Source: JBKEAR01 sp047972425 (lineage in GTDB: Bacteria > Pseudomonadota > Alphaproteobacteria > JBKEAR01). From it: a stretch of DNA of 64,000 nucleotides. Of the stretch, positions 15,332 to 24,541 are shown in pieces. Positions within the stretch are counted from its first letter, which is position 1. Each line of letters opens with the position of its first letter. A model generated the notes under the pieces. It was given only the letters and a program-made list of their open reading frames with translations. It ran no database searches and was not told the DNA's origin. The DNA lies in assembly GCA_047972425.1 (NCBI GenBank), contig JBKEAR010000034.1:1-64000 (forward strand). Reading direction: 5' to 3'. Both the position numbers and the translations under genes were made by a program.

Positions 15332-17287
15332 TTAGCGATTTAGGCGGCCGTCCACTAAAATTTGAACGATATCCGGATCGGACAATGTGGAGATATCGCC
15401 AAAGTCTCCCACATCATTTGCCGCAATCTTACGTAAAATCCGCCGCATAATTTTACCCGAGCGTGTACGTGGTAAAGTTGGGGCAAACTGGATTTTATCG
15501 GGTATGGCAATACCGCCGATTTGCTCTCTTACAGATTGTTTCATGCGGTTGAGTAAGTCTTCTGTTAGTTCATAACCTTCTTTTAGGGTTACATAAGCAT
15601 AAATACCTTCGCCCTTAACAGGGTGCGGCCAGCCCACAACAGCGGCTTCTGCAACATCAGGAACTTCGTCCAAAGCATCTTCAATTTCAGCTGTACCTAG
15701 GCGTTTACCAGAGATATTGATTACATCGTCAATCCGCCCTGTAATCCAATAATAGCCGTCTTCATCGCGCTTGGCGCCATCGCCCGTATGATAACTGCCG
15801 GGATATTGTGAGAAATAGGTTTCAATAAACCGATCATGGTCGTTATATAAGGTGCGGGCTTGCCCAGGCCAACTATCGGTAATATTAAGGATACCTTCTG
15901 CTTCTCCTTCTAAAATCTCACCTTCTTTGCTAACAATTTGTGGCCGGATACCAAAAAACGGCCGTGTGGCAGAACATGGCTTAAGGTCGGTTGCGCCAGG
16001 GAGTGGCGTAATCATAATACCGCCGGTTTCAGTTTGCCACCAACTATCGATAACAGGGCAATTTTCGTTACCCACAACCGAGTAATACCATTGCCAAGCC
16101 TCGTTATTAATCGGCTCACCTACCGAGCCTATAACCCGCAAAGAAGAGCGGCTTGTGCGGGTAACCATATCGTTACCTTCTTTTTGCAACATACGAATAG
16201 CCGTAGGAGCCGTATAAAATAACGTTACTTTGTAGCGATCCACAATGCGCCAAACCCGCGAAGCATCGGGGTAATAAGGAACACCCTCAAATACAACGGT
16301 TTTTGCACCATTGGCTAAGGGGCCGTAAACCATATAAGTGTGGCCGGTAATCCAGCCAACATCGGCCGTACACCACCAAACATCATCTTTTTGATAGTCA
16401 AAAATATATTTATGGGTGAGTGCAGCATAAACCATATAACCACCTGTGGTATGCACAACGCCTTTGGGTTTACCGGTCGAGCCCGATGTATAAAGAATGA
16501 ATAAGGGGTCTTCGGCCTTCATTTCTTCAATGGGGCATAAGGGCGATGCATTGGCAATGGCATCATGATACCAGATATCGCGACCGTCATCACGCATGGA
16601 AATACCATGTTCGCCTGTGCGTTTAACAACAATCACATTATCAACTTTATGGGTGGATTGAATGCTTTTTAATGCCGTATCCACATTTTCTTTTAGTTCA
16701 AAAGAGCGTTTGGCACGGCGTGCATAGTCGGCTGTGATAACGGTTTTGGCTTGGCAATCTTCGATGCGTGAAGCTAAAGCTTTAGATGAGAACCCACCAA
16801 ATACCACCGAATGTACCGCACCAATACGGGCACATGCTAACATTGAAATAATTGCTTCGGGGATGGGGGGCAGATACAAAATAACGGGGTCACCTTTTTT
16901 TACACCACGAGCCTTTAACACATTGGCAAGGCGGCAGATTTCCTCGTGGAGTTCACGCCATGTAATACTTCTGGATTCTCCGGGTTCATTCCCCTCCCAA
17001 AAAATGGCAATATCTCGGGGGTTATCGCCCAAATGTCTATCCACGCAGTTCCAACAAGCATTTAAGGTGCCGTCTTCAAACCATTTAATCGAGACATCGG
17101 TACCGCTAAAATATGTGTTTTTAACCTTTGTAAAGGGCTCAATCCAATCAATAATTTTGGCTTTCTCTGCCCAAAAAGCATCGGGGTTATCAATTGATTG
17201 CTGATAAAGATCGAGATATTGATCGTTATCAATATGGGCATTTTGCTTCCATTTTTCTTTGACTTTAAAGAAATCATTTCGTGACAT
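15332..17287 (-). CDS. acs: Acetyl-CoA synthetase (AMP-forming)
   Basis: Activates acetate to acetyl-CoA via acetyl-AMP. I placed the start at ATG 17287 (MSRNDFFKVKEKW), which has an excellent AGGAAGG RBS and gives 651 residues, the usual length. The longer frame to 17350 lacks support. Visible signatures are the acyl-AMP motif YTSGSTGKPKGVVHTTGG, the substrate-pocket DSWWQTETGG, DVINISGKRLGTAEIE and the C-terminal PRTRSGKIMRR, whose Lys is the usual acetylation switch. Single-gene transcript, divergent from argC. Confidence 0.97.
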   Translation of the reverse strand: MSRNDFFKVKEKWKQNAHIDNDQYLDLYQQSIDNPDAFWAEKAKIIDWIEPFTKVKNTYFSGTDVSIKWFEDGTLNACWNCVDRHLGDNPRDIAIFWEGNEPGESRSITWRELHEEICRLANVLKARGVKKGDPVILYLPPIPEAIISMLACARIGAVHSVVFGGFSSKALASRIEDCQAKTVITADYARRAKRSFELKENVDTALKSIQSTHKVDNVIVVKRTGEHGISMRDDGRDIWYHDAIANASPLCPIEEMKAEDPLFILYTSGSTGKPKGVVHTTGGYMVYAALTHKYIFDYQKDDVWWCTADVGWITGHTYMVYGPLANGAKTVVFEGVPYYPDASRVWRIVDRYKVTLFYTAPTAIRMLQKEGNDMVTRTSRSSLRVIGSVGEPINNEAWQWYYSVVGNENCPVIDSWWQTETGGIMITPLPGATDLKPCSATRPFFGIRPQIVSKEGEILEGEAEGILNITDSWPGQARTLYNDHDRFIETYFSQYPGSYHTGDGAKRDEDGYYWITGRIDDVINISGKRLGTAEIEDALDEVPDVAEAAVVGWPHPVKGEGIYAYVTLKEGYELTEDLLNRMKQSVREQIGGIAIPDKIQFAPTLPRTRSGKIMRRILRKIAANDVGDFGDISTLSDPDIVQILVDGRLNR

Positions 17288-17312
17288 GTTTGCCTTCCTG
17301 TTTTTATTGTTT

Positions 17313-17351
17313 TTTGATACATTTATTATCGTTTTAATGTATAGTATCAAA
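17313..17351 (-). promoter_or_regulatory. Putative acs promoter overlapped by an inverted repeat
   Basis: TTTGATAC (17313-17320) and GTATCAAA (17344-17351) form an 8-bp interrupted dyad, with nested ACATT/AATGT pairs inside. On the minus strand TTGATA (17350-17345) and TAATAA (17328-17323), spaced 16, could be the acs -35 and -10, so a factor binding the dyad would cover the promoter. Carbon-source control would fit acs, but no regulator is identified. Confidence 0.38.
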
Positions 17352-17475
17352 GGAATTTGAGATTATCAACAGAAACTATTTGAATATTTACGAAACTCGT
17401 TGTATTTCTTATTTTCTCAGTTCGATAATTGCATCAACTGGGGCTGTATAAATAAGCGAAAGTTAAGGAACGCAA

Positions 17476-18417
17476 ATGGCAAAAGAAACCTATAAAGTTT
17501 TTATCGATGGCCAACATGGCACAACCGGTTTACAAATTAAAGAGCGTTTAGCTAATCATAATTGGATTAACGTGATAGAAATTGAGCCATCGGAACGAAA
17601 AAACTTAGAGCGCCGTAAAGAATTAATTGCGGAATCCGATTTAACTTTTTTATGTTTGCCCGATGATGCAGCTAAAGAAATTTTTGCAGCTGTGCGGCAT
17701 TTGGATACAAAAATCATTGATGCATCAACGGCACACCGTTGCGATGATGCATGGGTATATGGCTTGCCAGAGCTAAATGCGACCCAATGCGAGAAAATAA
17801 AAAATGCGCAATTTGTCGCAAACCCGGGTTGTTATGCAACGGCATCGACCGTATTGTTGCACCCGCTGATAGATCAAGGTATTTTAGATGCTCAACAACA
17901 TGTGCAGCTTCATGGTTATTCGGGATATTCCGGTGGTGGCAATGGGATGATTGATAAATATGAGGCACAGGATTATCCATCGGCATTTTCGCTTTATGGG
18001 CTTAATTTTAACCATAAGCATATTCCGGAGATTATGAAGTTTTCGGGTCTTAAACAAACACCTACATTTTTGCCTGCTGTGGTTAAGTGCCGCCAAGGTA
18101 TGGTGGTATTAACCAGTTTAAATCAAGCGGAGCTAAAAAAAGATATATCCGAAATTCAATCGGTGATGAAAAAAGCTTATCAAGGGAAAAAATTTGTTAA
18201 GTTGATTGAGCAAGATATTAAAGAAAATCCATTCTTTGATATAAACGGCTTAGAAAATACCAATAATTTAGAAATTTGTGTGTTTGTATCGCCCAATAAT
18301 CAAAATGTTGTTTTAGCAGCGCGCCTTGATAATTTGGGTAAAGGGGCAAGTGGTGCGGCTGTACAAAATATGAATATTATGCTTGGCTTAGATGAAGAAT
18401 TAGGCGTACATAATTAA
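17476..18417 (+). CDS. argC: N-acetyl-gamma-glutamyl-phosphate reductase, type 2
   Basis: Reduces N-acetylglutamyl-5-phosphate to the semialdehyde in arginine synthesis. At 313 residues it is the shorter type-2 AgpR form common in alphaproteobacteria. N-terminal NAD(P) segment KVFIDGQHGTTGLQI, the catalytic-Cys motif NPGCYATAST, HGYSGYSGGG and the C-terminal LDNLGKGASGAAVQ are present. RBS AAGGA. It stands alone here; I would have expected rplM-rpsI upstream in many relatives. Confidence 0.96.
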   Translation: MAKETYKVFIDGQHGTTGLQIKERLANHNWINVIEIEPSERKNLERRKELIAESDLTFLCLPDDAAKEIFAAVRHLDTKIIDASTAHRCDDAWVYGLPELNATQCEKIKNAQFVANPGCYATASTVLLHPLIDQGILDAQQHVQLHGYSGYSGGGNGMIDKYEAQDYPSAFSLYGLNFNHKHIPEIMKFSGLKQTPTFLPAVVKCRQGMVVLTSLNQAELKKDISEIQSVMKKAYQGKKFVKLIEQDIKENPFFDINGLENTNNLEICVFVSPNNQNVVLAARLDNLGKGASGAAVQNMNIMLGLDEELGVHN

Positions 18418-18437
18418 TTTTTGCGAACTTATGGCAT

Positions 18438-18469
18438 AAAAAAACCCACTTAAAATAAGTGGGTTTTTT
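18438..18469. terminator. Bidirectional terminator between argC and rplI
   Basis: AAAAAACCCACTT and AAGTGGGTTTTTT form a long stem with a 4-6-nt loop between two convergent genes, with A- and T-runs on both sides. Confidence 0.9.
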
Positions 18470-18486
18470 ATCGAAGTTTTAAAATA

Positions 18487-19077
18487 TTATTTTTCTGTTT
18501 TTTCTTCAGCTTCTACTTCGGCTTCAGTATTGTCTTCTTCTTCTGCAATAATTTCAACAACAGCGTCAAATTCATCTTCATCAAGGTTTGTAACAATAGC
18601 ACCGCCTGTAGTACGTTGAATTTCAGCTTCATCGGCTGAGCGAGCAACGTTCGCAGTAACTGTAACAACAACCTCGGGGTGAAGAACAACAGCAACATCA
18701 AATAAGCCTAATGTTTTAATTGGGTTTTTAAGCGAAACTTGGTTGCGTGAAATTTTAATACCGGCCTCGTTAAGTGCATCGGCAACATCGCGCGCATTTA
18801 CCGAGCCATAAAGCTGACCCATCTCACCGGCTTGGCGTAAAATAACAACTTCGGTTTTACCCATACGCTCGGCCACATGTTGGGCTTCTTCGCGTTTTTT
18901 CAAGTTTTCGGCTTCTAATTGGGTTTTTTGAGCTTCAAATTGCTTTTTATTGGCATCGGTTGCTCTTAAAGCTTTTTTGCGTGGAAGTAAAAAATTACGG
19001 GCATATCCGTCTTTAACAGATACAACATCGCCCATTTGTCCTAAATTTTCAACGCGTTCTAATAAAATAATTTCCAT
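18487..19077 (-). CDS. rplI: 50S ribosomal protein L9
   Basis: Large-subunit protein with the N-terminal signature MEIILLERVENLGQMGDVVSVKDGYARNFLLPR, the long connecting helix rich in Glu/Lys/Gln, and the C-terminal domain (VILRQAGEMGQLYGSVNARDVADAL). At 196 residues it exceeds the ~150 of E. coli because of a C-terminal acidic extension, which is typical of alphaproteobacterial L9. RBS AAGGA. Last gene of rpsF-rpsR-rplI. Confidence 0.97.
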   Translation of the reverse strand: MEIILLERVENLGQMGDVVSVKDGYARNFLLPRKKALRATDANKKQFEAQKTQLEAENLKKREEAQHVAERMGKTEVVILRQAGEMGQLYGSVNARDVADALNEAGIKISRNQVSLKNPIKTLGLFDVAVVLHPEVVVTVTANVARSADEAEIQRTTGGAIVTNLDEDEFDAVVEIIAEEEDNTEAEVEAEEKTEK

Positions 19078-19101
19078 TTCTTTTTCCTTCTCTTTGCTTT
19101 G

Positions 19102-19323
19102 TTATTTAACGACATAAGGCAATAGAGCAATGAAACGAGCGCGTTTAATCGCTTTTGAAAGCTCACGTTGATTTTTTTGAGAAACCGCAGTAATACGGCT
19201 AGGAACAATTTTGCCTCGCTCAGAAATATATTTTTCTAAAAGAGCCACATCTTTATAATCAATTTTTGGTGCATTTTCACCAGTAAACGGATCTGATTTA
19301 CGACGGTTAAAACGTTGCGACAT
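19102..19323 (-). CDS. rpsR: 30S ribosomal protein S18
   Basis: Small-subunit protein that pairs with S6 on the platform. The product MSQRFNRRKSDPFTGENAP continues with IDYKDVALLEKYISERGKI and the core ITAVSQKNQRELSKAIKRAR. Two ATG codons occur in tandem (19326 and 19323); the second is better spaced from the GGAG, while the first overlaps the rpsF stop by one base. 73 residues from the chosen start. Confidence 0.96.
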   Translation of the reverse strand: MSQRFNRRKSDPFTGENAPKIDYKDVALLEKYISERGKIVPSRITAVSQKNQRELSKAIKRARFIALLPYVVK

Positions 19324-19325
19324 CA

Positions 19326-19736
19326 TTATTCTCCTTTGGCTTCATTATTTTGTTCGGCATTATCGGCTGCATTTCTTTGTGCAGGGCGACCACGCGAACG
19401 ACGATCATCACGATCTTTACGTTGCATAATAACAGAAGGACCTTCTTCTAATTCATCAACGGCAATAACCAGATGACGAAGAACATCTTCGTTAATACGC
19501 ATAACACGCTCAAGTTCATGAACAGCCGGAGCTGGCGCATCGATATTTAATAAAGTATAATGACCTTTGCGGTTTTTGCGAATACGGTAGGCCATTGGGC
19601 GTAAACCCCAATATTCTACTTTACCCACTTTACCACCTTGGTCGGCGATAACTTGTTTAATGCTATCGGTAAGGCTTTCTGATTGCTGTACAGAAAGATC
19701 CTGACGTGCAATAACTACACATTCGTATAAAGGCAT
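19326..19736 (-). CDS. rpsF: 30S ribosomal protein S6
   Basis: Small-subunit protein of 136 residues. The N-terminal MPLYECVVIARQDLS, then GGKVGKVEYWGLRPMAYRI and KGHYTLLNIDAP, define S6. A charged, Arg/Glu-rich C-terminal tail (about 105-136) extends past the ferredoxin-like fold, as in relatives. RBS AAGGAG. First gene of rpsF-rpsR-rplI, with a good promoter at 19889-19917. Confidence 0.97.
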   Translation of the reverse strand: MPLYECVVIARQDLSVQQSESLTDSIKQVIADQGGKVGKVEYWGLRPMAYRIRKNRKGHYTLLNIDAPAPAVHELERVMRINEDVLRHLVIAVDELEEGPSVIMQRKDRDDRRSRGRPAQRNAADNAEQNNEAKGE

Positions 19737-19847
19737 ATAAAATTCTCCTTATTTGGCTTTTCTCAACCCTATATCAATAAAAGCAATGCTTTTACCTTAC
19801 TCTAAAACTATATTAAACATAAGCTCTATACAATTTCATAGGGCATA

Positions 19848-19871
19848 GCTAACAACCTCATTGCTGTTAGC
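19848..19871. promoter_or_regulatory. Hairpin in the rpsF leader
   Basis: GCTAACA and TGTTAGC form a 7-bp stem with a 10-nt loop about 20 bases downstream of the predicted rpsF -10. It would lie near the 5' end of the rpsF transcript. Leader structures that give autogenous control by S6-S18 exist in other bacteria. I do not see enough of that motif to call it one. Confidence 0.3.
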
Positions 19872-19888
19872 AAGGAGTAAGAAACTGC

Positions 19889-19917
19889 TTTATAGTATTT
19901 TCTAATATTAAAATCAA
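19889..19917 (-). promoter_or_regulatory. Predicted promoter of rpsF-rpsR-rplI
   Basis: On the minus strand -35 TTGATT (19917-19912) and -10 TATAAA (19894-19889) are spaced exactly 17. The leader to the rpsF start is about 145 bases. The remainder of the 270-base gap shared with the divergent fabD is AT-rich, and no gene is seen in it. Confidence 0.55.
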
Positions 19918-20006
19918 GAGAATTATAATCAGCGATTGCAAAAAAGGGCGCTTGCATGTAATTTGGAGCTTATAAGATTTTTTTAAACGAGAAAAAGAGG
20001 CAGAAT

Positions 20007-20945
20007 ATGAAAGCATTTGTTTTTCCGGGACAAGGAAGCCAAAAAGTGGGCATGGGCAAGGATATTGCCGAAAATTTCGCATCGGCCAGAGCCGTATTTG
20101 AAGAAGTGAATGATGCGCTTTCCTTCGATTTATATAAACTGATGACCGAAGGTGATAGTGCCGAGCTAAACTTAACCGAAAACACACAACCCGCTTTAAT
20201 GGCTGTAAGCTTAGCAAGCTTGCGTGCGTTAGAGGAAGTATCGGGGGAAAAAATAACCAATCTGGCCCAAATGGTTGCAGGGCATTCATTGGGCGAATAT
20301 TCTGCATTAGCGGCAGTCGATGCATTATCTATTAGCGATGCTGCAAAGTTATTGCGCTTACGGGGGCAAGCAATGCAACGGGCTGTACCCGCCGGTGTAG
20401 GGGCTATGGCTGCTGTTTTGGGTTTAAATTTCGATGATGTTATGGAAATTGCGAAAGTCGCAACAAAAGATGGCTCGGTTGTTGTAGCAGCCAATGATAA
20501 TGCCGATGGTCAAGTGGTGCTTTCAGGTAATAAAGAGGCCGTAGAAAGAGCCGCAGAGCTTGCCAAGGAAAAAGGGGCTAAACGGGTATTGCCGCTACCT
20601 GTGAGTGTGCCTTCGCATAGCCCGCTTATGCAACCCGCGGCCGATGAAATGCAAGAGGCCTTTGCAAATATAAAATTTAATGCGCTTAAACTTCCATTGA
20701 TTGCAAATGTTACAGCCGCTAAAGTTAGTGATGTAACCGATGTTCCCAAGCTTTTGGTGCAGCAGCTTATTGGTACGGTTAAATGGCGCGAAAGCGTACT
20801 CTATATGGCTAGCCAAAATGTCGATACAATGGTAGAGATTGGCAGTGGTAAAGTTTTAAGTGGTTTAGCGCGGCGCATTGATAAAAATATTGCCGTTGCC
20901 AATATTGAAACACCAGCCGATATTGATAATTATTTAAATTCATAA
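20007..20945 (+). CDS. fabD: Malonyl-CoA:ACP transacylase
   Basis: Transfers malonyl from CoA to acyl carrier protein for fatty-acid elongation. 312 residues. FPGQGSQKVGMGKDI at the N-terminus, catalytic Ser94 in the nucleophile elbow GHSLGEYSA, and catalytic His204 in VPSHSPLM. RBS GAGG. First of the fabD-fabG pair; fabG follows after 17 bases, and acpP and fabF lie beyond a terminator-like element. Confidence 0.98.
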   Translation: MKAFVFPGQGSQKVGMGKDIAENFASARAVFEEVNDALSFDLYKLMTEGDSAELNLTENTQPALMAVSLASLRALEEVSGEKITNLAQMVAGHSLGEYSALAAVDALSISDAAKLLRLRGQAMQRAVPAGVGAMAAVLGLNFDDVMEIAKVATKDGSVVVAANDNADGQVVLSGNKEAVERAAELAKEKGAKRVLPLPVSVPSHSPLMQPAADEMQEAFANIKFNALKLPLIANVTAAKVSDVTDVPKLLVQQLIGTVKWRESVLYMASQNVDTMVEIGSGKVLSGLARRIDKNIAVANIETPADIDNYLNS

Positions 20946-20962
20946 AATATAGGGAGAATAAT

Positions 20963-21703
20963 ATGTTTGATCTTACAAATAAGCTTGCACTTGTTACGGG
21001 AGCATCGGGCGGTATTGGCCGCGAAATTGCGGTATGCTTAGCCGCCCAAGGTGCTAAAGTTCTTTTAGCTGGCCGAAATACCGATGCTTTAGAGGAAACC
21101 AAAAAAGCGATTACAGGCGAAGCCGTTGTTTTACCATCGGCAGATTTAAGCTCGAGTGAGGGTATTGATGCTTTAATGAAATCGGCTTTAGAGCATGGTG
21201 AAGCCATTGATATTTTAGTGAATAACGCCGGCTTAACCCGCGATGGCCTAGCCATGCGCATGAAAGCCGAAGATTGGAAAAATGTGATTGATGTTAATTT
21301 AACCGCCCCCTTTATGCTTGCGCAAGCTGCAATAAAAGGCATGATGCGCAAACGTGCAGGGCGCATTATTAATATCAGCTCTATTGTGGGCACAACAGGT
21401 AACCCCGGGCAAACCAATTATTGTGCAACTAAAGCCGGTATTATTGGTTGGTCGAAAGCGCTTGCGCAAGAGGTTGCCAGCCGTAATATTACCGTTAATT
21501 GTATTTCGCCGGGCTTTATTGCAACGCCTATGACCGATGAGTTGAACGAAAAACAAAAAGAGGCCTTGCTCGGTCGTATCCCTCTTGGTAAAATGGGCAG
21601 CCCCAAGGATATTGCGGCAGGTGTGGTCTATTTGGCATCCGATGAAGCAGCTTGGGTAACGGGTCAAAATCTCCATATCAATGGTGGAATGGCAATGATT
21701 TAG
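20963..21703 (+). CDS. fabG: 3-oxoacyl-ACP reductase
   Basis: NADPH-dependent reduction of beta-ketoacyl-ACP. A classical short-chain dehydrogenase of 246 residues: cofactor motif GASGGIG (13-19), NNAG (87-90), catalytic Ser140, Tyr153 and Lys157 (NYCATKAG), and the C-terminal GQNLHINGGMAMI. RBS GGGAG. Co-transcribed with fabD. Confidence 0.97.
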   Translation: MFDLTNKLALVTGASGGIGREIAVCLAAQGAKVLLAGRNTDALEETKKAITGEAVVLPSADLSSSEGIDALMKSALEHGEAIDILVNNAGLTRDGLAMRMKAEDWKNVIDVNLTAPFMLAQAAIKGMMRKRAGRIINISSIVGTTGNPGQTNYCATKAGIIGWSKALAQEVASRNITVNCISPGFIATPMTDELNEKQKEALLGRIPLGKMGSPKDIAAGVVYLASDEAAWVTGQNLHINGGMAMI

Positions 21704-21716
21704 CGAAAAAAAGCAC

Positions 21717-21753
21717 CAAAAAGCATAAAAAACATTGCCTTTTTGTTTTTTTT
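21717..21753 (+). terminator. Probable terminator after fabG
   Basis: CAAAAAGCA (21717-21725) pairs with TGCCTTTTTG (21736-21745) with one bulged C, followed by eight T residues. It suggests that acpP, 134 bases on, also has its own promoter; a TATAAT hexamer at 21809-21814 is a candidate -10. Confidence 0.55.
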
Positions 21754-21887
21754 GAGTAAATTATTGAGTGAAATGAGTATGTAAAGTGAGCCATTACTGG
21801 TTTATGTTTATAATTTTAGAATAATAATAAATAATGTTGTTATTTTATCAATTAGTAGAAAATTCTCGGATGAGTAAGGAAAATAGA

Positions 21888-22121
21888 ATGAGTGAAGTTA
21901 AAGTAAAAATTGCAGAAATCGTAGCGGATCGTTTAGGTGTAGAAGCAGATAAAGTAACACCAGAAGCATCTTTTATTGATGATCTTAATGCAGATTCTTT
22001 AGATATCGTAGAATTAGTTATGGCATTTGAAGAAGAATTTGGCATTGATATTCCTGATGATGCAGCAGAAAAAATTCTTACAGTTAACGATGCAATCACA
22101 TTTATCGAAGCAAATAAATAG
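21888..22121 (+). CDS. acpP: Acyl carrier protein
   Basis: Carrier of acyl chains for fatty-acid and lipid A synthesis. I chose ATG 21888 (MSEVKVKIAEIVADRLGVEA): AAGGA lies 8 bases upstream and the product is then 77 residues, the normal size. Upstream in-frame ATGs at 21870 and 21834 would add an unusual N-terminus. The phosphopantetheine attachment Ser37 is in NADSLDIVELVM. Strongly acidic helices and a terminal IEANK are typical. Confidence 0.97.
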   Translation: MSEVKVKIAEIVADRLGVEADKVTPEASFIDDLNADSLDIVELVMAFEEEFGIDIPDDAAEKILTVNDAITFIEANK

Positions 22122-22148
22122 TGTTTGCTTAACAGTAAATTTGTATTT

Positions 22149-22180
22149 AACGGCGGAGATTAAAAAATTTCCGCCGTTTC
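22149..22180 (+). terminator. Intrinsic terminator after acpP
   Basis: AACGGCGGA (22149-22157) and TCCGCCGTT (22170-22178) form a 9-bp GC-rich stem with a 12-nt loop, followed by TCTTG. It would boost acpP relative to fabF; fabF begins about 70 bases later. Confidence 0.75.
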
Positions 22181-22249
22181 TTGCATATTAAGCTGTTTTT
22201 TTGTTAGAATATGAAATCAAATTTTTAGATTTATAAAGTGAGGTTTATC

Positions 22250-23512
22250 ATGCGCCGTGTTGTTGTAACAGGTATGGGAATTGTTTCCCCCTTAGGTGTG
22301 GGTGTGGATCATGTATGGAAAAGATTAATTAACGGAGATAGCGGTATTTCTAAAATTGAACGTTTTGATGTTTCGGATTTAGCATGCCATATCGCCGGCC
22401 AAGTTCCAATGGGTGAAACTGCCGATGGTAATTTTAACCAAGATGACTGGGTTTCTCCTAAAGATGCCCGCCGGTTAGACCAATTTATTATCTATGGTTT
22501 AGCCGCAGCACAAATGGCCATTGAAGATTCCGGCTGGGTAGCCGATACGGATGAAAAAGCCTATCGTACTGGTGTATATGTTGGCTCGGGTATTGGTGGT
22601 TTACAAACAATTGATGCCGGCTCGCGCACAATGGATACCAATATGCGCCGTTTAAGTCCATTTTTTATTCCGGCGGCTTTAATCAATTTGGTTTCGGGTC
22701 AAGTTTCAATTAAATATGGCTTTAAAGGGCCAAACTCGGCGGTTGTGAGTGCATGTGCAACAGGTACACATTCCATTGGCGATGCTTCACGTATGATTGC
22801 TTTAGGCGATGCCGATGTGATGATTGCCGGTGGCGCGGAGGCTTCGGTTTGCCGCTTAGGTTTACATGGTTTTGCCCAAGCCAAAGCATTATCAACCAAA
22901 TATAACGATAACCCAACCGAAGGCTCACGCCCTTGGGATGAAGGCCGCGATGGTTTTGTTATGGGTGAAGGTGCCGGTATTTTAGTATTAGAGGAATATG
23001 AGCATGCCAAAGCCCGGGGTGCAAAAATTTATGCCGAAGTTGCGGGCTATGGTATGAGCGGCGATGCGTATCATATTACCGCTCCATCTCCTGATGGTAG
23101 TGGGGCACGGCGTTGCATGCAAGCCGCATTACGTTCGGCCAATATGCAACCAAGTGATATTGATTATGTGAATGCGCACGGAACCTCAACACCAGCAGGT
23201 GATGTTGGTGAATTTAATGCGGTAAAAACAACATTTGGCGATGCCGCAAAGAATTTGAGCATGTCTTCAACAAAATCAGCGATTGGCCATTTGTTAGGTG
23301 CAGCTGGTGCGGTAGAAGCCATATTTTCGATTAAAGCGATTGATGAAGGTATTTTGCCACCAACATTGAATTTAAAAAACCCATCGGAAGGTGTTGAAGG
23401 CATCGACTTGGTTCCGCTAAAAGCCAAAAAGAAAGAAGTACGTGCCGCACTTTCTAATAGTTTTGGTTTTGGTGGTACCAATGCCTCGCTTATCTTTAAA
23501 AAGGTAGATTAA
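22250..23512 (+). CDS. fabF: 3-oxoacyl-ACP synthase II
   Basis: Condensing enzyme of fatty-acid elongation. Start ATG 22250 (MRRVVVTGMGIVSPLG) has GAGG 7 bases upstream, and 420 residues is the usual size; a GTG at 22238 is in frame but is itself part of the RBS region. Catalytic Cys169 in VVSACATGTH, and the two His in NAHGTSTPAGD and IGHLLGAAGA, complete the Cys-His-His triad. The C-terminal NSFGFGGTNASL motif is present. mltG begins 5 bases after the stop. Confidence 0.97.
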   Translation: MRRVVVTGMGIVSPLGVGVDHVWKRLINGDSGISKIERFDVSDLACHIAGQVPMGETADGNFNQDDWVSPKDARRLDQFIIYGLAAAQMAIEDSGWVADTDEKAYRTGVYVGSGIGGLQTIDAGSRTMDTNMRRLSPFFIPAALINLVSGQVSIKYGFKGPNSAVVSACATGTHSIGDASRMIALGDADVMIAGGAEASVCRLGLHGFAQAKALSTKYNDNPTEGSRPWDEGRDGFVMGEGAGILVLEEYEHAKARGAKIYAEVAGYGMSGDAYHITAPSPDGSGARRCMQAALRSANMQPSDIDYVNAHGTSTPAGDVGEFNAVKTTFGDAAKNLSMSSTKSAIGHLLGAAGAVEAIFSIKAIDEGILPPTLNLKNPSEGVEGIDLVPLKAKKKEVRAALSNSFGFGGTNASLIFKKVD

Positions 23513-23517
23513 GCTAT

Positions 23518-24534
23518 ATGATAGAAGGTATTTTGGGGCGTTTACTCGCATTTATATTATTTGTGGGTGTAATTTGTGTTGCTGTAGTGCTTGGCGGTTC
23601 TTACTATGTTAAAAATCGCTTAGCTACTCAAGATGTTATTTTAAACGAAGGCACATTTGTTATTCCTAAAGGCTCAGGTGCGCAAAGAGTTATTGGTGCA
23701 TTGCAAGATGAAGGTTTTATTTCATCAGATGCGATGTTTCCACCATCAGATGGTTTAGTGTTAACTTTAGCAACAAAGGCTAAATTTATTGAGCCGCAAA
23801 TTAAGGCCGGTGAATATGAAATCCCGATGGGTTTAAGCTTAAAAGGGCTTATGGATTATTTATCCGATAGTTCCAATACCATCCAACATCAAATCACCTT
23901 CCCCGAAGGGTGGCGCTCGGCACAGATATTAGAGCGTATTAAGGCGAATCCGATTTTAGTTGGTAATGTGCCTGATGTTTTACCCGAAGGGCGTTATTTG
24001 ACTGATACTTGGAGCTTTGAGCGCGGGGAAACTCGCCAAGATGTATTAAATCGTATGGCATCTGCCCAAAATGAGCTATTAAATAGTTTATGGGAAACAA
24101 GAGCGCCCGATTTACCTTTTAACAATAAAGATGAAGCCGTTATTTTGGCCTCGATTGTGGAGCGCGAGACGGCAAAACCAGAGGAACGAGCAACAGTAGC
24201 AAGCGTATATATTAATCGGTTAAAACAGGGTATGAAGCTCGATGCCGACCCAACAGTTGCTTATGGTGTATCGAAATTTGGTAGCGATGAACCTTTATTG
24301 CGCTCAGATCTAGAAAATAAAAGTAATCCTTATAATACTTATATTCATAAAGGCTTACCACCGGGGCCAATTGCGAACCCGGGGCGGGGTGCGATAGAGG
24401 CTGTATTGAACCCGGCAGAAACAGAATATTTATTTTTTGTGGCCGATGGTACGGGTGGGCATGTTTTTGCTAAAACCTATAAAGAGCATCAAAATAATGT
24501 GGCCGAGTGGCGAAGGATACAGGCTAATCAATAA
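23518..24534 (+). CDS. mltG: Endolytic murein transglycosylase MltG
   Basis: Inner-membrane YceG-type lytic transglycosylase that cuts nascent glycan strands and sets their length. 338 residues: one N-terminal transmembrane helix (about 5-28), a LysM-like section, and the catalytic domain. The latter has the catalytic Glu region ASIVERETAKPEERATVASVY, KLDADPTVAYG, and YNTYIHKGLPPGPIANPG. Co-transcribed with fabF, as in most alphaproteobacteria. Confidence 0.96.
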   Translation: MIEGILGRLLAFILFVGVICVAVVLGGSYYVKNRLATQDVILNEGTFVIPKGSGAQRVIGALQDEGFISSDAMFPPSDGLVLTLATKAKFIEPQIKAGEYEIPMGLSLKGLMDYLSDSSNTIQHQITFPEGWRSAQILERIKANPILVGNVPDVLPEGRYLTDTWSFERGETRQDVLNRMASAQNELLNSLWETRAPDLPFNNKDEAVILASIVERETAKPEERATVASVYINRLKQGMKLDADPTVAYGVSKFGSDEPLLRSDLENKSNPYNTYIHKGLPPGPIANPGRGAIEAVLNPAETEYLFFVADGTGGHVFAKTYKEHQNNVAEWRRIQANQ

Positions 24535-24541
24535 AAGAGAT

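Noticed and set aside
15253..15450. A 65-codon plus-strand frame between folD and acs
   Set aside because: It runs through the acs terminator into acs antisense, has no RBS or recognisable motif.
19867..20494. Two minus-strand frames over the fabD 5' region
   Set aside because: Antisense to fabD; one crosses the rpsF promoter. Residue make-up is that of a shadow frame.
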